64,000 nt of DNA from an uncultured Clostridia bacterium (GCA_934272745.1 CAKQSI010000008.1:1-64000), one strand, 5' to 3'. Shown: positions 17,248 through 25,273, counted from the first letter of the stretch. The notes: a model not told the origin generated them from the sequence alone. Made by a program: numbers and translations.

Positions 17248-17712
17248 TTATTCCAGCACGCGGAAATCGTCGCGATCGACGCAAAGTTCCGCCCAGTTGT
17301 CCACAAACTGAATATCCCAGCGGTTGTCGATTGCATACGGAATCAACACGCAGCCGATCATTCCTTTATGCACGCCCTCTTTGGCATACTCCGGTTTTTC
17401 CACCAACAGTTGTATTTTATCATATTCTTTTACGTCCTGCTCGCGCAGGCGGGTAAACTTTGACGTATCTACAGTTGCATACCATTCCTTCAGTTCTTCA
17501 ATCAATTCTTCTTCCGCACGAAGAACGAACGCCAGATATTTGATATCCGTTTTCACAAACGCCCGCTCCCCGTGGTAATGCGGATTAAAAAAGCACACCG
17601 TAGCGACGTCCCCGTGCAGCTCCACGATCAGACCGAGATACTCCTTGTGGATCCCTTTTTCTGCCAGTTCCGGCACCTCTTCCGTCAGTTCAATGTTGTC
17701 AAATTCTCTCAT
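17248..17712 (-). CDS. DUF4926-like immunity protein, copy 1
   Basis: 154 residues, paralogue of the 16733-17197 product with the same internal duplication (EVPELAEKGIHKEYLGLIVE and EKPEYAKEGVHKGMIGCVLI). Its ATG at 17712 lies inside the last codons of the upstream candidate toxin (14-base overlap, GGAG just before), so the two are translationally coupled, the usual arrangement for toxin and cognate immunity. The copies diverge most in residues 55-90, the region expected to contact different targets; that reading is inference. Confidence 0.72.
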   Translation of the reverse strand: MREFDNIELTEEVPELAEKGIHKEYLGLIVELHGDVATVCFFNPHYHGERAFVKTDIKYLAFVLRAEEELIEELKEWYATVDTSKFTRLREQDVKEYDKIQLLVEKPEYAKEGVHKGMIGCVLIPYAIDNRWDIQFVDNWAELCVDRDDFRVLE

Positions 17713-18310
17713 AATTTGCTCCTTGCGGTGTAGTACACACGATTTTTCCTAAAGGATGGATCATCCATCCGGTCCCGAATTTAATTCCCTTTCTGGTTTT
17801 GCTGTCCACGGTGATTGCCATGGTAATTCGTTGACCGAAGTTGTTCAGTTTGCCGAATTCGTAATCGCCGTTCAGATACTTTTCCCGCGCCTGTTTTTCA
17901 AATTCCGCTTTCAGATATTCGGAATCTTCAAACGAAAACCCTAACGACAAAAACAAGTCCATTTTCCCATTTGATCTGTATTTTTCACCGAAAATATACT
18001 CCGTGAACTTTTCAATCGGGCAAACCGCGGTGATCTCCCGCGCCGCTTTGGGTATAGGTTCCAGCCCGCAGTCGCAATTCGGATGCAACAGTCCCGCTCC
18101 GTCCGCTTTCTTTTTCGGCAGCTTTCTTCTCAAAAAGTAGCATCCGGAAAGCGCGGTGCAAGGTTTGCAATGCCCTTTCGACTCCAGATCGTTGCGGCGC
18201 CCTTCCCTTTCTTTCCCTTCCTTGTCCGGCACCTGAAAATGAAACCATTTCACCCACCGTCCGTCTACAATTTTATCGTCGTAAAAGACGATATCTTCAA
18301 ATATCCCCAT
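17699..18310 (-). CDS. Candidate toxin-like protein with Cys/His motif
   Basis: 203 residues, no signal peptide. Residues 48-81 hold C48-x2-C51, C57 and HPNCDC (His76, Cys79, Cys81), a metal-site-like arrangement reminiscent of the HPNC-x-C motif seen in phage minor head proteins and some toxin linkers. Residues ~98-203 form a separate alpha/beta region (FTEYIFGEKYRSNGK, then a helix to about 147, then MAITVDSKTRKGIKFGTGWM) somewhat like the DUF6883 domain found at toxin C-termini. I am unsure of both matches. The only strong support for a toxin role is the overlap with two DUF4926-like genes and barstar downstream. No delivery domain (LXG, RHS, PAAR) is attached. Ribosome site GGAGAG. Confidence 0.5.
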   Translation of the reverse strand: MGIFEDIVFYDDKIVDGRWVKWFHFQVPDKEGKEREGRRNDLESKGHCKPCTALSGCYFLRRKLPKKKADGAGLLHPNCDCGLEPIPKAAREITAVCPIEKFTEYIFGEKYRSNGKMDLFLSLGFSFEDSEYLKAEFEKQAREKYLNGDYEFGKLNNFGQRITMAITVDSKTRKGIKFGTGWMIHPLGKIVCTTPQGANYERI

Positions 18311-18565
18311 CTTTTCTCTCCGAAATTTTTTGCTTTCGCGAGAATAAGGATATCACAGGATTTTACCGGTTCGGCAGATTTGTGCCGCTTTTCGTCTGTA
18401 TTTTTCAAAAATTTTTAACAGTCAGGGTTTTGCACCAAAACATCCAAGGTTGCAAAATGCTTGTCCGATTCGCCGCCGCAATCGCAAGCGGTTCCCCTAC
18501 AACGACAACCGCACCGAAAGAAAAAAATTTGCCGTAGCCTCCCGGGCGACATAAAACCCGAATAC

Positions 18566-18594
18566 AGTATACCACATCAGAGCGGTTTTTTCAA
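18566..18594 (-). promoter_or_regulatory. Promoter for the toxin/immunity cassette
   Basis: Minus strand TTGAAA (18589-18594), 17-bp spacer, TATACT (18566-18571). It would give a long leader of ~250 bases before the start at 18310. I see no structured element in that leader. Confidence 0.65.
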
Positions 18595-18649
18595 CCCCTT
18601 GCGGAAGTTTTAATGACAGGCAGGGAAATCCGCCTTCTCTACTTTTTAG

Positions 18650-18727
18650 TTCCGCCCGCGCGAAGAATGGCAAGACGAGTACTACACGAAATATTACAAT
18701 GCCTGTTTGAAAGAGTTGCGAAAGTAA
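18650..18727 (+). pseudogene. 3' gene remnant followed by a terminator
   Basis: After an in-frame TAG (18647-18649), 25 codons read FRPREEWQDEYYTKYYN... and end LKELRK-stop at 18725-18727, directly before an intrinsic terminator. The aromatic, charged sequence and correct terminator spacing look like the C-terminal end of a lost gene. No homologue recognised. Confidence 0.35.
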
Positions 18728-18732
18728 AAAAT

Positions 18733-18772
18733 AAGCCCCTGCGGGAAGTTCCGCAAGGGCTTTTCTTTTTCT
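18733..18772 (+). terminator. Intrinsic terminator
   Basis: Stem AAGCCCCTGCGGG / CCGCAAGGGCTT (18733-18762) with a short loop, then TTTTCTTTTTC. It sits six bases after the stop of the gene remnant and now ends no intact plus-strand gene. Confidence 0.75.
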
Positions 18773-18854
18773 CTTTCATTAAGTTTTCTTAATGGATATG
18801 CTAGAATTCTAGTATACTCTAATTTCTTAGGGTATATAGGCAATGCCTGTAATA

Positions 18855-18989
18855 TCGGAAGTTTTGTCTGAAAGCGCACGCAGTGCATTTTCAAGCAAAA
18901 CGGACGATATTTCAAACGGGAAGCGCAAAGCAAGGCTTTGCAGGGCGCGACGGCGCCGAATTTTGAACCTGCTTCAAAATTCACTTCCC
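18855..18989. repeat. Dispersed repeat family A, copy 1
   Basis: About 135 bp related to 50249-50398. The first ~75 bp align closely (TCGGAA, TTGTCTGAA, GCGCACG, GCAAAACGGA, GAAGCGCAAA in order), the middle differs, and both end in an A/T palindrome followed by ACTTCCC. Here the palindrome is GAATTTTGAA / TTCAAAATTC (18958-18982). Confidence 0.7.
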
Positions 18990-19009
18990 ATAGTTTCTAT
19001 TTTTGGGTA

Positions 19010-19046
19010 TAAAAAAAGACCGGAAAGGGATTCCCTTTTCAGTCTT
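19010..19046 (-). terminator. Terminator of the tRNA operon
   Basis: On the minus strand, after tRNA-Pro, an imperfect stem (AGACTGAAAAGGG / CCCTTTCCGGTCT) is followed by seven U (19011-19017 on the plus strand as A). Confidence 0.8.
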
Positions 19047-19047
19047 C

Positions 19048-19123
19048 TGGTCGGAGTGACGGGATTTGAACCCACGACCTCTTGGTCCCGAACCAAGCGC
19101 GCTACCAGCTGCGCTACACCCCG
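19048..19123 (-). tRNA. tRNA-Pro (anticodon CGG)
   Basis: 76 bases including an encoded CCA. Acceptor CGGGGTG pairs with CACTCCG (one G-U); D arm, anticodon stem CTTGG/CCAAG with loop TTCGGGA, and TTCAAAT T-loop are all present. Reads proline codon CCG. Second gene of a two-tRNA transcript. Confidence 0.95.
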
Positions 19124-19157
19124 AAATATCTGTTCCCGCAAGGGAAATTGTACCGTT

Positions 19158-19240
19158 TGGTGCGGATGACAGGACTTGAACCTGCATGCGTAAGCACCAG
19201 ATCCTAAGTCTGGCGTGTCTGCCAATTTCACCACATCCGC
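19158..19240 (-). tRNA. tRNA-Leu (anticodon TAG)
   Basis: 83 bases with encoded CCA. Acceptor GCGGATG/CATCCGC, anticodon stem CCAGA/TCTGG with loop CTTAGGA, a class II variable arm (TGCTTACGCA) and T-loop TTCAAGT. Reads CUN leucine codons. First gene after the promoter at 19277. Confidence 0.95.
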
Positions 19241-19276
19241 ATACAAAAACTGTCTGTCGCGCCGAAACGCTAAGAC

Positions 19277-19305
19277 AGTATAGCAAATTCCGAAAAAGAA
19301 GTCAA
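19277..19305 (-). promoter_or_regulatory. tRNA operon promoter
   Basis: Minus strand TTGACT (19300-19305), 17-bp spacer, TATACT (19277-19282), about 37 bases upstream of tRNA-Leu. Confidence 0.85.
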
Positions 19306-19430
19306 TAAATTTTGCGCGGTTCTCAAAGAATTTTCGGTTTTTTCGCGAGCGGCGAAAAAAAGACCACGCTTTCCCGTCTGCCATGCCGGCAGAAACCCGA
19401 TCATCTCCGCCCGCACGCCCCGTTCTCTCC

Positions 19431-19496
19431 CGAGCAAAGAAATCTTACCTTTCCCGCGAACGAAGAAAACTTACCTTTCCCGCGAGCAAAGAAACT
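19431..19496. repeat. 26-bp tandem repeat, 2.5 copies
   Basis: Copies begin at 19431, 19457 and 19483 (consensus CGAGCAAAGAAAACTTACC, then TTTCCCG). It fills the spacer 19306-19599 downstream of the XRE gene, where nothing else is seen. The repeats keep a plus-strand frame open but there is no ribosome site. Confidence 0.8.
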
Positions 19497-19599
19497 CTTT
19501 TCCCCTTCCCATACGAAAACGCCCCTTTCCGCATGCAGGAAAAAACTATTCCTTCCCCGCACGGGAGGGAATCCCGCCTCCGGAAAGAAGCAACTGCCC

Positions 19600-20364
19600 T
19601 TACTTATGTTCTACGATCTTCGCGATGCCGTAATACAGCGGTATGGTCAGGAAAACGATCCAGTTGGGGTGCCACCAGCCCTTCCAGAGCCCCATAAACA
19701 GGTAGCACATCAGAATGAGCATGGGATAGTTGAAATAAAAGAAATTCTTTTTCTGAATGGCTTTGACGATGGAATTATACAACGGTACGGAAAACAGCAA
19801 TACCCAGCCGTATTCCCACCCGTGCGGCGCAGTAAACCCCAGAACGATATAAGCGACCGTACAGATAATGGGGTAAATGGTCGCAACCAGGTTTTTATGT
19901 TTGATCGAGCGCATCGTGATATAATAAACCGGAATAGCAAGGAACACCGTCCAGCAGACCTTCCACGAATCATATGCGAACCCCAGTACCAGAAACAGCG
20001 CGATACACAAAATAGGGAACGGGAAATACCGGATAAACCGATCGAGCACCGAACTTTCCTCCCCCGTCCGGACAAGATAGTCTTCCACCACGTCCTGATA
20101 GGAATCGCTTTCGGCATACTCTTCCACCAACTGTTCATAACTCACGCTGTCGATACGCGGTTCTCTGCCGAGAAGCAGCACGTCCAGCGACAGGTTATAA
20201 AGGTCGGCAATGAGAATCAACTTTTCACTGTCCGGCATACCGTCGCCGTTTTCCCATTTACTGAGCGTCTGACGGCTGACGCCGAGTTTCGTCGCCGCTT
20301 CTTCCTGCGATAGTTTACTATGTTTTCTGGCAGCGACCAGCCGCTCCGCAATTTTCCGATCCAT
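19600..20364 (-). CDS. XRE-type HTH regulator with membrane domain
   Basis: 254 residues. Residues 3-62 are a Cro/CI-type helix-turn-helix (KLSQEEAATKLGVSRQTLSKWENG, recognition helix about 29-38). After a ~50-residue linker, residues ~115-250 hold six hydrophobic segments separated by short basic loops, some with W-x-P motifs (HPNWIVFLTIPLYYG at the end). HTH proteins fused to a membrane domain are frequent in Firmicutes and probably sense envelope or small ligands; the ligand is unknown. Start at 20364 follows GGAG by seven bases. The promoter lies at 20683-20711, and a ~292-bp MITE-like element separates it from the gene. Confidence 0.8.
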   Translation of the reverse strand: MDRKIAERLVAARKHSKLSQEEAATKLGVSRQTLSKWENGDGMPDSEKLILIADLYNLSLDVLLLGREPRIDSVSYEQLVEEYAESDSYQDVVEDYLVRTGEESSVLDRFIRYFPFPILCIALFLVLGFAYDSWKVCWTVFLAIPVYYITMRSIKHKNLVATIYPIICTVAYIVLGFTAPHGWEYGWVLLFSVPLYNSIVKAIQKKNFFYFNYPMLILMCYLFMGLWKGWWHPNWIVFLTIPLYYGIAKIVEHK

Positions 20365-20378
20365 AAAAGTTCTCCATA

Positions 20379-20670
20379 GGGATTCCATCCCTCATCACTA
20401 TCTACCGAAAAGGCGTCTTTTTCGCCCTTATGCGCGCGGCGCTCGGGCGCCGTACGACCGGTACGACAACCCTCACGCCCGTGGCAAATCATCAAAAAAT
20501 ACGCGCTTTTCGGCGCGACCAGCGTTTTTGCGGTGAAGAAATCGCCGCTTGCGGCTAGGTTTAGCAAGGCAAACGACCGAAATCGTACCGCTCGTACGAT
20601 GATGGGAGTTTAACATAGCAAAAACCGATTTATTCCCGCAAAAATAGTTAGGGATGAAGAATGGAATCCC
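20379..20670. mobile_element. MITE-like element with inverted ends and TA flanks
   Basis: 20-bp terminal inverted repeats (20379-20398 GGGATTCCATCCCTCATCAC against the complement of 20651-20670, 17 of 20 identical) enclose 292 bp, and TA flanks both sides (20377-20378, 20671-20672), as for IS630/mariner-type insertions. No transposase frame inside. The interior has palindromic CGTACGACCGGTACG and CGTACCGCTCGTACG blocks and an inverted copy of the module found in the 1-218 repeat (20451-20500). It lies between the promoter and the ribosome site of the XRE gene. Confidence 0.65.
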
Positions 20671-20682
20671 TAAATTTCCTCT

Positions 20683-20711
20683 ATTGTACCGTATCCGCAG
20701 ATTTTTTGCAA
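20683..20711 (-). promoter_or_regulatory. Promoter for the XRE/membrane regulator
   Basis: Minus strand TTGCAA (20706-20711), 17-bp spacer, TACAAT (20683-20688). The start site would be near 20676, six bases outside the right end of the MITE-like element, so the element would form nearly the whole 5' leader. Confidence 0.7.
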
Positions 20712-20774
20712 TCTTTTTTAGTGATTTTTGCGGAAAGCATTTTTCGCCCTCTGCGCCTGCCCGAAATTATAAAA

Positions 20775-20793
20775 CCGCCGATCGCCACGGCGG
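20775..20793. terminator. Small hairpin, possible bidirectional terminator
   Basis: CCGCCG / CGGCGG stem with 7-base loop; followed by CTTTCTTT on plus and TTTTAT on minus. No intact gene ends nearby, so its role is unclear. Confidence 0.4.
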
Positions 20794-20920
20794 CTTTCTT
20801 TATCCTTATCTTTATATAAGAATATAAGAAGCCGCCCGATTTGATTCTTTACGAAAATCGCGCGCCGTATCGCTGCCGCAAAACTCCTTACAATATCACA
20901 ATCTCATCTTACAAATTCGA

Positions 20921-20971
20921 TTGCTTTTTGGAAGAACCCCGTGCTATACTCCAAATAGAATACCCCCCCCC
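20921..20971 (+). promoter_or_regulatory. Putative surface-protein promoter with C9 tract
   Basis: Plus strand TTGCTT (20921-20926), 18 bp, TATACT (20945-20950). The transcript would start near 20957, immediately before a run of nine C (20963-20971), in a ~240-base leader to the gene at 21200. The rest of the 20673-21199 spacer holds no gene. Confidence 0.5.
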
Positions 20972-21199
20972 GCTATTGTTTCGCTTCCGGAAAACTGGCT
21001 TTGCCCCACGCGGTAATTCCAGGGGTTTTGCCCGGATTTTAAGCAGACGGCACACAAAACCGGACATTTTTCAGTCGCAGGGAGATTAAAAACAAACCTT
21101 TCCGTCCCAAAACACAAAAAACTTTTCCGCTGCCGGGCTTTTGCCCGAAAAAATCAGCGGTGTATTTTCCGTTCATCAAAAACCGTAAGGAGGAACAAA

Positions 21200-24100
21200 A
21201 TGAAAAAAACGTTACTTTTTCTGGCTTTTGCATTTGCATGTCTTGCGCTGCTGCCCCTGTCCGCGGCAAAGACCAAAGCAGAAACCGAAACGCAGATTTC
21301 TCTCGGCGACAACTTCGTCGAAGAATCCTACGTCGTCGATCTTTCCACCGGAACAATCAAGGCGGAAACCGAAACTTACCAAGGCTGGCAGTTTTCGGAC
21401 TACGTCGCGCTGGACGAAAAGTTCACCGCCGTCCGCTATTCCTGCCCCTGCTACTATCAGGGCGAACTGAGCCTTGCGGGCATCGTGTTTTTCGACGAAA
21501 ACAAAACGCTGATTCCCGACGTTTTCGGCAGCCTTTCCGAACAAAGCGCCGGCAAAGACGCCACGGGCACCGTGACCATTCCCGAAAACGCAAAATATTT
21601 CCGCGCTTCCAGATGCACCGTCTACGGGGAAGCCGTAGCGATCGTCTACGGGATCTCCGCGGACGCCCCTGTCGAGGACGGCTATGAAACGATTGCCGTT
21701 TCCGCCGACGTAGCGATGGTTTCGTACCTTTCGGACGGAACGCAGCACCCGACCGGGTTCGAGGGCTGGTATATGTCCGACTTCGTAGATATTTCCGCCT
21801 ATTCCGCTTTGAAATACGCCGATCTTGCGGCGTACAATCAGGGCGGCGTAACCCTTGCGGGCGCGGTGATCTTCGACGCCGATAAAAACCCCGTCAAAGT
21901 GATTTATACCACGGAAGCCAACAGCGGACCCAACGGATGGTATTCCGCCCTGTCCGGCGAAATTACGCTTGCCGAAAACATGAAATTTATCCGCGTTTCC
22001 GGCTATAATTACAGCGGCGCTTCCTTACAGCCCAAACTGTCCGGAAAAGCGGGAACGCCCGTCCCTGCCGATAATTTCACCGTTACTCTGACGGCGGAAG
22101 GCGACCACGGCACGATCTCCGGCGCGGAAGAAAGTTCCTACCCCGCGGGTACGGTTCTGACCGTCACAGCGACCCCCGCAAAGAACTACGAGTTCGTTTG
22201 CTGGAGCGACGGCGAAACTTCTGCCGAACGCGCGATCACCGTCACGGAAAACGTCGCGCTGACCGCGAAATTCCGCCTGAAGCTGAAAACTTCCATCGAC
22301 ACCTGGGTTTCGGGCGGTTCCCTCTGGGACGGCGACGAACACTGGGGCTGGGCAATGGCGGGCAGACGCATCGAAAGCATCACGATCACCGTCGATAAAG
22401 ACCCCGCAAAAACCCTGACCGCCGGCTACGGAAACAACCGCGGCGACGTGATAGGCGCTTATCCCGATTACGAGAACAACCCCAACGGCATCGGCATCGA
22501 GTTCCGCTTCCGTGCGGATTTTGAATCTTTCCGCCTTTCCTACGGCTATCATTCCCTGACCCCCGTCGTCCATTACGAAGACGGCGACGCCGAAGAAATG
22601 GAAACCCGCACCGTGCTGTACGCTTCCGGCGAACACAGAGATTATTCCCCCATTCCCGCGGTGGTGGCAACCGTAAAAGAAAACGCCGCTGCCACTTCCT
22701 GCAAAAAAGACGCGGAAGGCAACTATACCGCTTCCGACCGGATCGCGGGCGATAAAATCGTCGTAACCGGCTCGTTCGAAGAGGGTGGCGACGTCTGGCT
22801 GATCGGACATTATCTGGTAAGAGAAGGGCTTGCCACCGTATATATCAAGCAGTCCGACGTCACGCTCGAAACCGACCGCCTGATCGTCGCGAACGCAAAA
22901 TTCACCAACCGTTATGTCGATTCCGTAGCGAAACCCATTGCGGAAAGCACTTCGCCCAGCCACGAAGGATACCTGACCACGGGCGTAACCCTTCCCGAGG
23001 GGGAAGAGGTTCGCTTTGCGATCGACGACAAGACTTTCGTCTATCAGAAACTCGCCTATCGCGACGGCGACGACGAACGCGTCATCTATCTCAACGTAGA
23101 AGGCAAGGAAAAGAGCGGTCAGCCGCAAGTCACCGTAAAAGAAACCGACTATCGCGTCTGCAAACTGACGATCGTTCTCGAAAACGAAGAACTTGCCAAA
23201 GCCATTCTCTTCCCCCAAGGCGTCGCCGCGGGCGAAAACGAAGTTGTCGCAAACACGAGCGTGTTGATTTCCGCCAATCTGCCGCAGGGCATTCTGATTT
23301 CGGTCACGCTGGACGGCGGAGAACTCACGAGCGATAAAAACAGTCCTTATATCCGCTTCACGATGCCGAAAAACGACTGCACGCTGACCATTTCTTTTGC
23401 AGCGAAAAAGTACGACCTCAAATTTATCGCGGCGGAAGGCGGAAGCATTTCGGGCAAGGCCGAACAATCCGTCGCCTACGACGGCACCGCGGAAACGGTG
23501 ACCGCCGTCCCGGATGAAGGGTACCGGTTCGTGCGCTGGTCCAACAGAACGGTTACGGAAGACCTGACCGTCGAAAACGTGCGGCAGGACGCGACTTACA
23601 CCGCTATTTTTGAAAAAATTACTTACCTCGTCACGACCGACGCGGACTCTGACGGCGACGTCGTGATTCTTCTTGCAACGGCAGGCGGCAACGTCAGCAC
23701 AAGCGTAGCGAAGGTTTCTTACGGCGAAACCCTCACGATCACCGCCGCGGCGGAAAACGGCTACAAGTTCGTCTCTTGGTCGGACGGAAATACCGAGCTT
23801 TCCCGCACGCTGACCGTGACTTCGCCTTTAACACTTACCGCGACCTTTGCAAAGGAAGCAACGCCGTCGGTATCGCCTGAACCCACGCCGTCGGTTGAAC
23901 CCAGCGTGAAACCTTCGGTTGAACCCAGCGAAACTCCCTCGGCAACTCCCAGCGAGAAGCCGTCCGAAACGCCGAGCGAAACGCCTTCGGTTGCACCTTC
24001 CGAAAACCCCTCGGCTGCACCCGGTAATAAGCCGTCCGAAACCCCGTCGGCTGCTCCGTCCGAAGCGGGCGAAAACGAAGGCGACTCCTGCGGCAATTCC

Positions 24101-24217
24101 TGCGGAACCATCGCCCCCACGGGCGGTAACAACGGCAACTCTTGCGGTTTCGTCGTTCTTGCGCTGTTTACTCTCGCCGCGGCAATGTTTATATTCCGCA
24201 AGAAACGCCGCGTATAA
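21200..24217 (+). CDS. Large secreted surface protein with InlB-type repeats
   Basis: 1005 residues. Signal peptide at 1-27 (basic MKK, hydrophobic core, Ala-x-Ala). Two copies of a ~115-residue beta domain follow (about 30-145 and 155-268, sharing GW-x-[FM]SD[YF]V and G-x2-LAG-x-[IV]-x-FD). Residues ~290-357, 736-807 and 808-885 are divergent InlB B-repeats (Y-x-F-x2-W-[SN]-[DN] cores). Residues ~887-960 form a Pro/Ser/Glu/Thr stalk of PSxxPS units. The end has SCGNSCG, another NGNSCG, one membrane helix and RKKRR, a tripartite anchoring signal that is not LPxTG. Probably a cell-surface adhesin or binding protein. Monocistronic; GGAGG is ideally placed. Confidence 0.8.
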   Translation: MKKTLLFLAFAFACLALLPLSAAKTKAETETQISLGDNFVEESYVVDLSTGTIKAETETYQGWQFSDYVALDEKFTAVRYSCPCYYQGELSLAGIVFFDENKTLIPDVFGSLSEQSAGKDATGTVTIPENAKYFRASRCTVYGEAVAIVYGISADAPVEDGYETIAVSADVAMVSYLSDGTQHPTGFEGWYMSDFVDISAYSALKYADLAAYNQGGVTLAGAVIFDADKNPVKVIYTTEANSGPNGWYSALSGEITLAENMKFIRVSGYNYSGASLQPKLSGKAGTPVPADNFTVTLTAEGDHGTISGAEESSYPAGTVLTVTATPAKNYEFVCWSDGETSAERAITVTENVALTAKFRLKLKTSIDTWVSGGSLWDGDEHWGWAMAGRRIESITITVDKDPAKTLTAGYGNNRGDVIGAYPDYENNPNGIGIEFRFRADFESFRLSYGYHSLTPVVHYEDGDAEEMETRTVLYASGEHRDYSPIPAVVATVKENAAATSCKKDAEGNYTASDRIAGDKIVVTGSFEEGGDVWLIGHYLVREGLATVYIKQSDVTLETDRLIVANAKFTNRYVDSVAKPIAESTSPSHEGYLTTGVTLPEGEEVRFAIDDKTFVYQKLAYRDGDDERVIYLNVEGKEKSGQPQVTVKETDYRVCKLTIVLENEELAKAILFPQGVAAGENEVVANTSVLISANLPQGILISVTLDGGELTSDKNSPYIRFTMPKNDCTLTISFAAKKYDLKFIAAEGGSISGKAEQSVAYDGTAETVTAVPDEGYRFVRWSNRTVTEDLTVENVRQDATYTAIFEKITYLVTTDADSDGDVVILLATAGGNVSTSVAKVSYGETLTITAAAENGYKFVSWSDGNTELSRTLTVTSPLTLTATFAKEATPSVSPEPTPSVEPSVKPSVEPSETPSATPSEKPSETPSETPSVAPSENPSAAPGNKPSETPSAAPSEAGENEGDSCGNSCGTIAPTGGNNGNSCGFVVLALFTLAAAMFIFRKKRRV

Positions 24218-24294
24218 AGCGCCGGATTTCCGGATCCGTTTTAATTTGCTCATCCGGGCATAAGCCTACAGTTTTTTTCATCTGATTTAAGTAT

Positions 24295-24327
24295 GTTCGT
24301 CGGTTTCTCCGGCGAACTTACTTTTTA
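24295..24327 (+). terminator. Terminator of the surface-protein gene
   Basis: 9-bp stem (24295-24303 GTTCGTCGG, 24309-24317 CCGGCGAAC, one G-T mismatch) followed by TTACTTTTTAT, 78 bases past the stop. The rest of the spacer to 24421 is featureless. Confidence 0.65.
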
Positions 24328-24421
24328 TCCGCAGACAAACCTTTACAGGCAGTCTGCAAAGGAAATTCTCCGCGCAGACAAACCCTTAAACCCGTCCGGC
24401 GACACCCGGATTTTTCGTAAA

Positions 24422-25273
24422 TTAAAGTTCTTCCGGCGGGGCGGCATTTCCCCAAAACGACGGAATTTTCGCCCTGATTTCCACCACCGCAGCCGTCACG
24501 GGGTGCAAAAATCGCAATTGATAGCAGCATAAATGCTGACCGCCGTTATAGCTCCCCTCGCCGCTTCCGTACAAGGTATCGCCGGCAAGCGGATGCCCCA
24601 AAACCTTTGCCGCAAGGCGGATCTGGTGCGTTCTGCCCGTCTTGGGACAGACCGCAAGCAAGGTGTTTCCGCCCGCATAAGAAAGCGGACGAAACTTCGT
24701 CACGGCGCGCTGCCCGCCCTTTTTTACCATCCGGGTGACGTCCTCGCCCCGCCCCTGTGTAATATCGACGGTCACGGGCTTCGGCACAATCCCTTCCGCT
24801 TCCGCAAGGTAAATTTTTTCGGGCGGAGCCGCCGCAAGCAGACTGTGCGCCACCCCGCTTTTTGCAACCAGCACTAGTCCCGTCGTGTCCTTGTCCAGCC
24901 GCGTCACGACGTGATAATTATACTCGTCCGCCCGCGCGTACAGCGCGCCCAGCAGATTTTTTTGTTCAAAGCCGAAGGTCATGACGGTAGCAACGCCCTG
25001 CGGCTTATCGACGACCAGCAGATCTTCATCCTCGTACACCACCGAAAGCGGCAGATCGCACGGTGAAACGCGGGCGCTTTTTTCTTCCGAAAACCGCGCG
25101 GTGATCTCGTCCCCGGCGCGGACTTTGGTTCTGCCCGTGGCGGGAAGGGAATTGACGGCGATCCGTCCCGGTTCTTTTTTTAAAAAGGTGCAGAACCGTG
25201 CGGAAAAACGGCGGCGCAGCACGTCGCGGAGCGTCCCCGAAAAGGGAGCCGAAAACGTAATGATGCGTTCCAT
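24422..25273 (-). CDS. RluA/RluD-family pseudouridine synthase
   Basis: 283 residues. Converts uridines in rRNA or tRNA to pseudouridine. An S4-like N-terminal segment (LRDVLRRRFSARFCTFLKKEPGRIAVN, 12-45) precedes the catalytic domain; motif II HVVTRLDKDTTGLVLVAK contains the catalytic Asp in RLDKDT, and CPKTGRTHQIRLAAKVLGHPLAGDTLYG is the conserved C-terminal motif. RluD, RluA and YhcT subfamilies cannot be separated by eye. Start at 25273 with AAGGAGG. Monocistronic. Confidence 0.93.
   Translation of the reverse strand: MERIITFSAPFSGTLRDVLRRRFSARFCTFLKKEPGRIAVNSLPATGRTKVRAGDEITARFSEEKSARVSPCDLPLSVVYEDEDLLVVDKPQGVATVMTFGFEQKNLLGALYARADEYNYHVVTRLDKDTTGLVLVAKSGVAHSLLAAAPPEKIYLAEAEGIVPKPVTVDITQGRGEDVTRMVKKGGQRAVTKFRPLSYAGGNTLLAVCPKTGRTHQIRLAAKVLGHPLAGDTLYGSGEGSYNGGQHLCCYQLRFLHPVTAAVVEIRAKIPSFWGNAAPPEEL

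Noticed and set aside
19312..20313. 333-codon plus-strand frame across the XRE gene
   Set aside because: Driven by the 26-bp repeat and antisense of the HTH/membrane gene; no start signal.
22025..23467. 480-codon minus-strand frame opposite the surface protein
   Set aside because: Antisense shadow of a gene with a signal peptide, ribosome site and domain repeats on the plus strand.
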